Below, piece after piece: positions 1-4,746 of a DNA stretch of 5,930 bases. This DNA comes from JBBRLA01 sp038231615 (GTDB lineage Bacteria; Myxococcota_A; Polyangia; Palsa-1104; JAEUJZ01): assembly GCA_038231615.1 (NCBI GenBank), contig JBBRLA010000555.1, positions 1-5,930 of the forward strand, in the 5' to 3' direction. The translations under genes were made by a program, and so were the position numbers. The notes under the pieces were generated by a model. That model was given only the letters and a program-made list of their open reading frames with translations. It was not told where the DNA came from and did no database searches. Position 1 is the first letter of the stretch; every line of letters begins with the position of its first letter.

Positions 1-1
1 C

Positions 2-82
2 CAGATCGAGGAATGCGGCGACATCGTCTCTCCAGTCGTGGGCACGGATGAGTGGGACAGCGCAAGGGACGATAAGCCGTGA
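2..82 (+). CDS. C-terminal end of an upstream gene, probably an antitoxin (partial)
   Basis: An open frame enters from the left edge and ends at the TGA at 80-82. It encodes 26 visible residues, ending in ...VVGTDEWDSARDDKP, an acidic polar tail with no recognisable domain. Its stop overlaps the GTG start of the PIN-domain fragment by four bases (GTGA, 79-82). This overlap is the usual arrangement of an antitoxin gene followed by a VapC toxin gene, so an antitoxin is the most natural reading. That call rests on position only. The gene's start, length and DNA-binding domain lie outside the window. If the pair is broken, as the truncated toxin suggests, this gene may be a surviving solitary antitoxin. 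Confidence 0.45.
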   Translation, partial: QIEECGDIVSPVVGTDEWDSARDDKP

Positions 83-198
83 ACCTCCTGGACACCCACG
101 TGATTGTGTGGTGGCTCCAGGAGCATGGTCGCCTCACGTCGCTTCTTCACGAAGGAATGGAGAATGCTTGCAAGAGCCGCATGCTGGTCATAAAGTGA
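79..198 (+). pseudogene. Truncated PIN-domain (VapC-type) toxin, N-terminal 39 codons only
   Basis: Starting at GTG 79 (GTGA overlap with the preceding frame), the product begins VNLLDTHVIVWWLQEHGRL. This is the classic first strand of a VapC-type PIN domain, with the first metal-binding Asp at residue 5 (LLDTH) and the W-W-L continuation. The next stretch (LTSLLHEGMENACKSRMLVI) fits the following helix and second strand of the fold. The frame then ends in TGA at 196-198 after only 39 residues, against roughly 125-150 for a complete PIN toxin, so the later acidic residues are absent. I found no continuation such as the usual W-E-I-x-x-K segment in the other plus-strand frames downstream. The fragment ends four bases before the next toxin-antitoxin pair, which suggests a deletion or insertion junction near 195-203. 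It cannot be an active nuclease. Confidence 0.6.
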
Positions 199-202
199 GC
201 CT

Positions 203-442
203 ATGAGCAGGGCTGCTATAGAGTACCGCCCCCCTATCGCCGAACGGGTCGTCAGGCAGGGCAGTTCCCTGGACGATGGCGGCACCGCCCCTTCGCTACG
301 TTCCCCGGAGGAGGAGGCGACCACACGTGCCAGCCGCTACCAGCGAGTCGCCATGCTCTTCGCGGAATGGCTGGGTCAGGACGACGAAGCCCAGACGTTG
401 GACTCGGTCGAGCCTTTGCGCCTACATAATCCATCGCAATGA
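203..442 (+). CDS. Putative antitoxin of a VapC-type toxin-antitoxin pair
   Basis: A 79-residue protein whose stop codon overlaps the start of the PIN-domain toxin gene (ATGA, 439-442), so the two are almost certainly cotranscribed and translationally coupled. The role is inferred mainly from this arrangement; I do not recognise a named antitoxin family. The first half (residues 1-40) is polar and probably flexible. Residues 42-60 (RASRYQRVAMLFAEWLGQ) look like an amphipathic helix, of the kind antitoxins use to occupy the toxin groove, and are followed by an acidic segment (DDEAQ) and a short tail. No ribbon-helix-helix or AbrB motif is obvious. The ATG at 203 is preceded by a purine-rich AAAGTGAG (192-199) that could act as a weak ribosome-binding site and contains the stop of the truncated toxin. 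No separate promoter is evident, so transcription may come from upstream of the broken pair. Confidence 0.6.
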   Translation: MSRAAIEYRPPIAERVVRQGSSLDDGGTAPSLRSPEEEATTRASRYQRVAMLFAEWLGQDDEAQTLDSVEPLRLHNPSQ

Positions 443-888
443 AGCTCATGCTTGACTCCAACGTGCTGGGTTTCGTGTGTCATCCCAGGAAGCACGAGGA
501 TGTCCGCTCCTGGTTTCACGGCCTCCTCACACAAGATCCCCCTTCCCATGAGATCCTGATCGCAGAGATCGCTGACTACGAGCTACGGCGGGAGCTGGTT
601 CGAATCAAGGCCAGTTCGAGCCTTAGGCGTCTCGATCTGATGGCCGAGGAGTTTACGTACGTTTGCTTGGATACCGCCACGCTGCGTCATGCCGCCTCGC
701 TCTGGGCGTCCTTGCGAAACGCAGGTACTCCTACCGCGGATGGCCATGCTCTCGATGGCGACGTGATCCTAGCTGCGCAGGCGATCCGCAGCGAGGCGAT
801 CGTTGTCACTGAGAACGTGCGGCACCTATCGCGGATGGTCCAGGCCGTACGCTGGCCCGAAGTGCAAGGGTTCGCGGGCGGCGTCTGA
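439..888 (+). CDS. PIN-domain ribonuclease toxin (VapC family)
   Basis: A 149-residue protein of full PIN-domain length. PIN toxins are Mg2+-dependent endoribonucleases that cleave tRNA, rRNA or mRNA when released from their antitoxin; the target here cannot be told. The first catalytic Asp is D6 in MKLMLDSNVLGFVCHP. The second acidic position is E43 or, more likely, E48 in EIADYELRRE (43-52). The third cluster is D106/D108 in LDGDVILAAQAI (105-116). Residues 122-129 (VVTENVRH) form the last conserved strand and turn, where this subfamily has N-V-R-H rather than the T-x-D-x-x-F of classical VapC. The N-terminal CHPRKHEDVRSWF and the IAEIADYELRREL block are characteristic of this VapC subgroup as I remember it. 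The start overlaps the antitoxin stop (ATGA) and has no ribosome-binding site of its own, implying translational coupling. All key residues are present, so the toxin is probably functional. Confidence 0.87.
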   Translation: MKLMLDSNVLGFVCHPRKHEDVRSWFHGLLTQDPPSHEILIAEIADYELRRELVRIKASSSLRRLDLMAEEFTYVCLDTATLRHAASLWASLRNAGTPTADGHALDGDVILAAQAIRSEAIVVTENVRHLSRMVQAVRWPEVQGFAGGV

Positions 889-1064
889 TTTGAGGAAGAG
901 AGGGGGCCTCGCCGATTCATCTTTTTGCCATCGCGTTCGCCGGCCAGAGTGTCAGGGTACGCGGGCACACGGAGCCTGGCAGCGGCACGGACAGGTAGTC
1001 GGTCAGCCTCCGCCAACGACCTGATCGGGATCCGAGGAGACCGCCGCAGGTCGGCCGGCGGCCT
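889..1064. other. Convergent intergenic region without a clear gene
   Basis: This 176-bp gap lies between the toxin gene (plus strand) and the phosphatase gene (minus strand), which converge on it. On the plus strand a small GAGG-GGG-CCTC hairpin (901-911) is followed about a dozen bases later by TTTTT (922-926); as a terminator it is weak. On the minus strand, just past the phosphatase stop, GGCCGCCGGCC (1052-1062) is a compact GC-rich dyad without a T tract. Short open frames here show no conserved motif and look like chance in GC-rich DNA. Confidence 0.4.
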
Positions 1065-1859
1065 TCAACCCGAAAGGGCCAGTTCCAGGGCCTGGAGCAG
1101 CCCGCCTTCATCCACGTGACCGACGACGTGACGGGCGACCTCCCGGACTTCTTGCTCGGCGTTGCCCATCGCGATCGGGAAGCCGACTGCCCGCATCACA
1201 GCGATGTCGTTCTGCCCATCGCCTACCATCATCACTTGGTCGAGCGCGATGCCGTAGGCCGCCGCCACGGCGCGTACGGCGCTGGCCTTGTCCACCCCGG
1301 TGGGGGTGAGGTTCACGAAGACCGTCCTCGGTATTACCAGGGAGGTGGACGAATTCACCTCCAGCCCCGGATGCGGCTCGCCGGATACGACCTCCATTTC
1401 CGCGCGGCTCAGCAGCCACTGCGCGCGCACGATGGGCCCCGGCAGCGACTCGAATGGCCGTGGCAGGAAGGGGACGCCGAGCAGCCGCGCGTGCTGGCGG
1501 GCGCTTTCCGCGGGGCGCTCAACGACATAGTCCGTGTCGGAATAAAGTTCCAGGACCCGTCCCGTCTCGCGCGCCCGGGCCACTAGCATCGCGAGGGTCT
1601 GGTTAGCCAGGCTCGTCGACATGGACTTTGCGCTGGGCAGGTGCACAACGCTGGCGCCATTCTGGAAGATGTGCCAGCCATGCGGGTCCAGCCGCTCCGC
1701 GTATCCGCGCGAGACGCCGAAGGCCGGCCGGCCCGAGCACAGGGCCAGATGGATGCCGGCTGCCCGGGCTCGATCGGCGCCGGCCCAGACGTCGGGGTGG
1801 ACCACGCCGGATGAGCCCACCAGCGTGCCGTCTACGTCAATGCAGATGAGTGCAATCAT
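1065..1859 (-). CDS. HAD superfamily IIB (Cof-type) phosphatase
   Basis: A 264-residue cytoplasmic haloacid-dehalogenase-type hydrolase. The family removes phosphate from small metabolites, often sugar phosphates or nucleotides, through a phospho-aspartate intermediate; the substrate here cannot be told. All four HAD motifs are visible: motif I DVDGT at 8-12 (nucleophile D8, acid/base D10), motif II C-S-G-R at 41-44 (S42), motif III lysine K191 in GVDKASAV, and motif IV GDGQNDIAVM at 213-222 (Mg2+ ligands D214 and D218), followed by AMGNA (230-234). The C2B-type cap lies between motifs II and III, roughly residues 80-185, which places it in subfamily IIB together with Cof/YbiV/SPP-like enzymes. 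Length is typical. The ATG at 1857-1859 immediately precedes the hydrophobic strand leading into motif I. It has no Shine-Dalgarno sequence, so translation may be leaderless or use a very short leader. The gene is divergent from the methyltransferase, with 61 bp between starts. Confidence 0.9.
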   Translation of the reverse strand: MIALICIDVDGTLVGSSGVVHPDVWAGADRARAAGIHLALCSGRPAFGVSRGYAERLDPHGWHIFQNGASVVHLPSAKSMSTSLANQTLAMLVARARETGRVLELYSDTDYVVERPAESARQHARLLGVPFLPRPFESLPGPIVRAQWLLSRAEMEVVSGEPHPGLEVNSSTSLVIPRTVFVNLTPTGVDKASAVRAVAAAYGIALDQVMMVGDGQNDIAVMRAVGFPIAMGNAEQEVREVARHVVGHVDEGGLLQALELALSG

Positions 1860-1885
1860 CGGTCAGGTAGTTTGCACGCTTACGA

Positions 1886-1913
1886 TTGACGAAGTCCCGT
1901 CTCCGCGTAAGAT
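1886..1913 (+). promoter_or_regulatory. Sigma-70-like promoter giving a probably leaderless methyltransferase mRNA
   Basis: A -35-like TTGACG (1886-1891) and a -10-like TAAGAT (1908-1913) are separated by 16 bp. Transcription starting about seven bases after the -10 box would begin at 1920 or 1921, and 1921 is the A of the methyltransferase ATG. This explains why no Shine-Dalgarno sequence precedes that ATG. The hexamers are close to consensus, but no transcript data are available, so the assignment is inferred. Confidence 0.5.
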
Positions 1914-1920
1914 TATGCTC

Positions 1921-2547
1921 ATGAGTACACCCGTCCCGCCGCGCATCCTCGATTGGGAGCAATACTATAGCGATCAGGCCATCGAATCCATGCCGTGGTT
2001 CTACCCGGACCTCGACCCGGATCTGGCACAGGCGCTGGATCATCTGGGGCTTTCGGAGGGCAGGGTGCTCGATCTGGGCACAGGGCCCGGCACGCAAGCC
2101 ATCGCCCTGTCCCGGCGGGGATTCGACGTCACCGCCGCGGACCTGTCCGCCTCTGCGGTGGCCGGCGCAGAGGCGCGGGCGGCGGCGCAGGGGGTGGCGA
2201 TTCGCTTCCAGCAAGACGACATCCTGAAGAGCAAGTTGATCGGCCCCTTCGACCTGATCTTCGACCGCGGCTGCTTCCACGTGATCGATCCTGCCCGCCG
2301 CCCTGACTATGTGCGCGCGGTCCACGGATTTTTGCGTCCCGGCGGCTGCTTCTTCCTCAAGTGCTTCAGCGTCAAGCAGCCCGGGATCGAAGGACCGCAC
2401 CGCTTCAGCCCCGACGACATCCGCGGCATCTTCGGTACCGCGTTCACGGTGGAGTCGATCATCGACACGATCTACCAGGGCACGCTGGAAGTGAAGCCGC
2501 AAGCGCTCTTCTGCACCCTGCGTCGGCCCAACCCGGCAAAGATTTGA
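1921..2547 (+). CDS. Class I SAM-dependent methyltransferase (small, TPMT/TehB-like)
   Basis: A 208-residue soluble methyltransferase with a Rossmann-type fold; it transfers the methyl group of S-adenosylmethionine to an unknown, probably small-molecule acceptor. Motif I is VLDLGTGPGTQAIAL (49-63, the glycine loop that binds the methionine part). The acidic residue at the end of strand 2 that binds the ribose is D74 in TAADLS. The adenine-binding region is QQDDIL (97-102), and motif IV is FDLIFDRGCFHVI (110-122). The D-R-G-C-F-H signature and an N-terminal LDWEQYY...MPWF (10-27) resemble thiopurine-methyltransferase-like and TehB-like enzymes. Substrate prediction is not possible. An in-frame ATG at 1915 and a much longer upstream extension exist, but the latter overlaps the phosphatase coding region on the other strand and lacks family similarity. 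I chose 1921 because the promoter places the transcript start at about 1920-1921. It stands as a single gene. Confidence 0.88.
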   Translation: MSTPVPPRILDWEQYYSDQAIESMPWFYPDLDPDLAQALDHLGLSEGRVLDLGTGPGTQAIALSRRGFDVTAADLSASAVAGAEARAAAQGVAIRFQQDDILKSKLIGPFDLIFDRGCFHVIDPARRPDYVRAVHGFLRPGGCFFLKCFSVKQPGIEGPHRFSPDDIRGIFGTAFTVESIIDTIYQGTLEVKPQALFCTLRRPNPAKI

Positions 2548-2550
2548 TAC

Positions 2551-2568
2551 TCTTTCCCCGCGGAAAGA
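2551..2568 (+). terminator. Hairpin just after the methyltransferase stop
   Basis: TCTTTCC-CCGC-GGAAAGA forms a 7-bp stem with a 4-base loop, beginning four bases after the methyltransferase stop codon. No T tract follows on the plus strand, so as an intrinsic terminator it is incomplete. It may instead protect the mRNA 3' end. Confidence 0.3.
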
Positions 2569-2569
2569 T

Positions 2570-2589
2570 CTGCCAGCCTGTCCCGGCAG
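2570..2589 (-). terminator. Possible terminator for the ATPase-nuclease gene
   Basis: Read on the minus strand, CTGCC and GGCAG form a 5-bp stem around a 10-base loop and are followed by ATCTTTCC. The site is about 50 bases past the ATPase gene's stop. The stem is short, the loop large and the T run brief, so the call is weak. With the neighbouring hairpin it would form the boundary between two convergent genes. Confidence 0.25.
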
Positions 2590-2637
2590 CATCCCGTGCT
2601 CCTCCTCGATCACTTCGGTAGGCCACCTGTTGCTCTC

Positions 2638-4203
2638 TCAGCCGCCGAAGGGCAGGGCCACGGTGTGTACGGTGACCTCGCCCAGCACTCGCGGCCCCGA
2701 GAGCTTGCGCAGAGTCTCCTCGTCACGGGTGGGCACGAAGACCGCAAGGGTGGCGGTGGACTGCTTCAATCGCTCCGCGTAGCCGGCAGCCTGCTGCTGC
2801 CCGGCTTTCATCTCGCGCAGGTTGGTGAAGCTCTTGACCTCGATGAGGCTCGTGTGACCCTCCCAGCGCAGCACCAGATGCACGGTGCCATTGCCGGTGG
2901 GAAATTCGGGGCTGACCAAGCATGTCTTGCCCAGCGCGGCGGAGAGCCAGTTGTACAGATGGAAGTGGCCCACCGCCTCCATGGGCCGAAGGTCCTTTCG
3001 CAAGGGCTGGTCCTTCCAGGGGGCCGCCCCGGCAGCCGACAACCGAGACAGATAGGCGGCATAGCGGGACAGAATAGGAACGGTCATGATACCCTGTGGG
3101 GTAAATACGTCGTCCAGGTCGTCCAACAAGTCCAGGGGCAAGACATCGCCGGGACCGGGGCGCTGGAAGATGGCGCTGCTGAGGTCACTGAAGAGGCGCT
3201 GCTGGACAAAAGGCGAGGAGAAGCGGCACACGTAAAGCGGCTGCCCATCGGTGCCGGGGGTCTCCTCAAAGTCGATGATGCCATTTTGGTAAAGGTAGTT
3301 GCACCAGTCCTGTCCGAACGAGAAAGGGACGTCGGTGCGGTTGAAGATCTGAACCACCTGCGAGAGGTAGGGCGCCTTGGCCTTCGAAAGGAGATTGAGC
3401 AGGGTGTTGTTGGGCTCGATCTGGCAGGCGGCGGCGTAGACCCGCTGCCAGCAGCGCTGGTCGATGGGGGCGGGAGGGACGGGGTTGTACTTTTCGGTGA
3501 GCAGCTCGCCGAACCAGCCGATGAGGCCGGGCTGGCCGCGGACCAGATCGTAGAGGGTGGAGACGACCTGGGGCTGGATGGGCTGCTGGTGTTCCTGCCG
3601 GAACTGCTGGAACATGTCGACGACCTCATCTTGGGTGAGGTTCGGCATATGCAGTCCGCGCTGGACATTGAAGGGTGCACGAACGCCGATCAGGGCCAGG
3701 CCGTGGAGCACCACGCCCTCGTGGTTGAGGTAAAGGGCGCGGAACTGGCTGACCACGGCGTCGATGACAGGCGAGGGAAGGCGGTCAAACTCGTCGATGA
3801 GCAGGATCAGCGGGCGGTCGAAGAGCGCGTTGCTCTTGCGGAACAGGTCGCCGAAGCCGGTGTAGGTGGTAGGGGCCGGGATGGTGAGGCCCAGCCAGAT
3901 GCGAAACAGATCGGGCACGCGGGCGAGAAACTCCCCGGGGGGATCGGTGTCGCTGAAGACGATGTCCTGGATGGACAGGGTGGCCACGTGGAAGCGGTCG
4001 CCGTGGCGCTTGCGGATCTCGTCCATGGCGCGGCGCATGAGCCAGGTCTTGCCGGTCTGACGGGCGGCCCAGATGGTGAAGTAATGGCCGCCCTTGTCCG
4101 GGCTGCCGACGAGCTGGTCGGCGCAGCGGGAGATCAGCTCGGTTCGGGGGACGCAGTAATGAAGTTCAGGGTCAACCGGACCATAGGAGTGGAAGTGCCG
4201 CAT
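2638..4203 (-). CDS. AAA-like ATPase fused to a C-terminal PD-(D/E)XK-like nuclease domain
   Basis: A 521-residue protein from the ATG at 4201-4203. The N-terminus MRHFHSYGPVDPELHYCVPR is typical of bacterial AAA-like ATPases, with a conserved P-R before the nucleotide-binding domain. Walker A is AARQTGKT (46-53, K52) and Walker B is LILLIDEFDRL (132-142, D137/E138). The middle (about 230-400) is likely helical or winged-helix linker. The C-terminus carries PEFPTGNGTVHLVLR...LIEVKSF with E455-x-K457, then GQQQAAGYAERL, as in PD-(D/E)XK nuclease domains appended to such ATPases. At the position where the family normally has the first catalytic Asp, this protein has His 442 (codon CAT, 2878-2880), so nuclease activity is doubtful. 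The cellular role of these fusions is poorly known; links to mobile or defence loci are inference. An in-frame TTG at 4228-4230 would add nine residues, but the family-like start is the ATG. Neither start has a ribosome-binding site. Confidence 0.83.
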   Translation of the reverse strand: MRHFHSYGPVDPELHYCVPRTELISRCADQLVGSPDKGGHYFTIWAARQTGKTWLMRRAMDEIRKRHGDRFHVATLSIQDIVFSDTDPPGEFLARVPDLFRIWLGLTIPAPTTYTGFGDLFRKSNALFDRPLILLIDEFDRLPSPVIDAVVSQFRALYLNHEGVVLHGLALIGVRAPFNVQRGLHMPNLTQDEVVDMFQQFRQEHQQPIQPQVVSTLYDLVRGQPGLIGWFGELLTEKYNPVPPAPIDQRCWQRVYAAACQIEPNNTLLNLLSKAKAPYLSQVVQIFNRTDVPFSFGQDWCNYLYQNGIIDFEETPGTDGQPLYVCRFSSPFVQQRLFSDLSSAIFQRPGPGDVLPLDLLDDLDDVFTPQGIMTVPILSRYAAYLSRLSAAGAAPWKDQPLRKDLRPMEAVGHFHLYNWLSAALGKTCLVSPEFPTGNGTVHLVLRWEGHTSLIEVKSFTNLREMKAGQQQAAGYAERLKQSTATLAVFVPTRDEETLRKLSGPRVLGEVTVHTVALPFGG

Positions 4204-4279
4204 GGGCGGGACTCTAGCAGCGGTGCCCAAGGGGCGCTAGCAGGTTGGGGATATGTGCAAGCAGACCATCCCGTCGGAT

Positions 4280-4395
4280 GGGGGATTGGACAGGATCGGG
4301 GATTGGATGGACGGGATGGGGGATTGGATGGACGGGATGGGGGATTGGATGGACGGGATGGGGGATTGGATGGAGGGACTGGGGGATTGGATGGA
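4280..4395 (+). repeat. G-rich 21-bp tandem repeat, about five and a half copies
   Basis: The unit begins GGGGGATTGG and ends GGACGGGAT. Copies at 4318-4338 and 4339-4359 are identical. The copy at 4297-4317 differs only in its first base, 4360-4380 is diverged at its 3' end (GGAGGGACT), 4381-4395 is partial, and 4280-4296 is a shortened first copy. Because the unit is 21 bp, all frames stay open across it, which produces artificial repetitive ORFs. The plus strand has regularly spaced G runs (GGGGG, GG, GG, GGG) with 2-3-base loops and could form two-tier G-quadruplexes. The array lies 77-192 bp upstream of the ATPase-nuclease start. Confidence 0.93.
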
Positions 4396-4554
4396 GTCAG
4401 CCGAAAGAATGATGGTGGCTCGCATGCAGTTGTGCGCACAAGTAATGTCCGCGTGGGGCCCCAGCTCCAGGGAGCCCACCGCTGGCGCGTCGGGCGCCCA
4501 CCCTTACGCCCCCACGCTTGAATAGCCCGGTAGCCATTTTTTCTGAACTTGACT

Positions 4555-4594
4555 CCCCAACGTTGGAGAGCCTGACCATTCCCAACATTGGGGG
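4555..4594. repeat. Two adjacent CCAACGTTGG-type dyads
   Basis: CCAACGTTGG (4557-4566) is a perfect 10-bp palindrome inside CTCCCCAACGTTGGAGAG. Fifteen bases later CCCAACATTGGG (4581-4592) is the same motif with one central change (G to A). Together with the larger palindrome at 4708-4725 they form a family of three related sites in about 170 bp. They may be binding sites for a dimeric regulator or copies of a dispersed genomic repeat. Confidence 0.6.
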
Positions 4595-4600
4595 GCTAAA

Positions 4601-4661
4601 GGCCGAAGACGGCCGCGACAACAGAGGCGACTAGAAAAAGCCGACCGAAGACGGCCGCGAC
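4601..4661. repeat. 17-bp direct repeat forming small hairpins
   Basis: CCGAAGACGGCCGCGAC occurs exactly at 4603-4619 and 4645-4661. In the first copy GGCCG-AAGA-CGGCC (4601-4614) is a perfect 5-bp stem with a 4-base loop. The second copy forms a similar but weaker stem. The exact duplication with a 42-bp period suggests a local copy event or a repeated terminator-like element. Confidence 0.75.
4635..4655 (-). terminator. Candidate intrinsic terminator downstream of the coiled-coil gene
   Basis: On the minus strand GCCG-TCTTCGGT-CGGC (4655 to 4640) is followed directly by TTTTT (4639-4635). The stem is only four pairs, five with a G-T wobble, so it is weak. It has the correct order of hairpin then T tract, about 90 bases past the coiled-coil stop, and no such signal in the other direction. 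Confidence 0.4.
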
Positions 4662-4707
4662 GAAGTCGAAGCCAGAAAAAGCGAAAAAGCGAAAGGCGCT
4701 CCCAGAA

Positions 4708-4725
4708 GCCCCCAACGTTGGGGGC
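4708..4725. repeat. Perfect 18-bp palindrome GCCCCCAACGTTGGGGGC
   Basis: A perfect dyad 21 bases past the coiled-coil gene's stop. On the minus strand it is followed, after an interval, by T tracts (rc of the GAAAAAGC repeats at about 4675-4690), so it could be the stem of a terminator region. As it shares the CCAACGTTGG core with the dyads at 4557 and 4581, a protein-binding site or a dispersed repeat is equally possible. Confidence 0.7.
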
Positions 4726-4746
4726 CGGGCAATCCCCCCAATCCAG

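Larger units (their letters stand above)
4204..4746. other. Repeat-rich, probably non-coding intergenic region
   Basis: These 543 bp separate the coiled-coil gene from the ATPase-nuclease gene, both on the minus strand. Open frames cross the region on both strands, but they are low-complexity products of the tandem repeat (for example repeated GLDGRDG or MGDWMDG on the plus strand and IPSIQSP on the minus strand) and carry no domain. The region holds a G-rich 21-bp tandem repeat, three CCAACGTTGG-type dyads, a 17-bp direct repeat forming small hairpins, and GAAAAAGC repeats that read as T tracts on the minus strand. It presumably contains the end of the coiled-coil transcript and the promoter of the ATPase gene, but I could not place that promoter convincingly. 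Confidence 0.6.

Noticed and set aside
1621..1920. N-terminal extension of the methyltransferase frame
   Set aside because: It overlaps the start of the phosphatase gene on the other strand, is Arg/Pro-rich without similarity to the family, and lies upstream of the likely promoter.
1837..2613. A 258-codon minus-strand frame opposite the methyltransferase, with a GGAGGAG stretch shortly before an internal ATG
   Set aside because: It covers the methyltransferase, whose SAM-binding motifs are unambiguous, and runs into the phosphatase start. The protein sequence shows no domain, so the purine-rich stretch is probably chance.
4204..4280. Promoter for the ATPase gene (TTGCAC with TAGCGC on the minus strand)
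   Set aside because: The -10 match is poor and the spacing is 15 bp, so it is not better than chance.
4280..4395. CRISPR array
   Set aside because: The repeats are directly contiguous with no unique spacers, and no cas gene is present.
2596..4521. A 641-codon open frame on the plus strand, antisense to the ATPase gene
   Set aside because: It mirrors the ATPase-nuclease gene, which has clear Walker motifs. The translation has no domain and ends in the tandem-repeat low-complexity region. Long antisense frames are expected in GC-rich genes.
4237..4525. Small repetitive ORFs (MGDWMDG or IPSIQSP repeats)
   Set aside because: They arise because the 21-bp repeat unit is a multiple of three; there is no conserved sequence outside the repeat and no ribosome-binding site.
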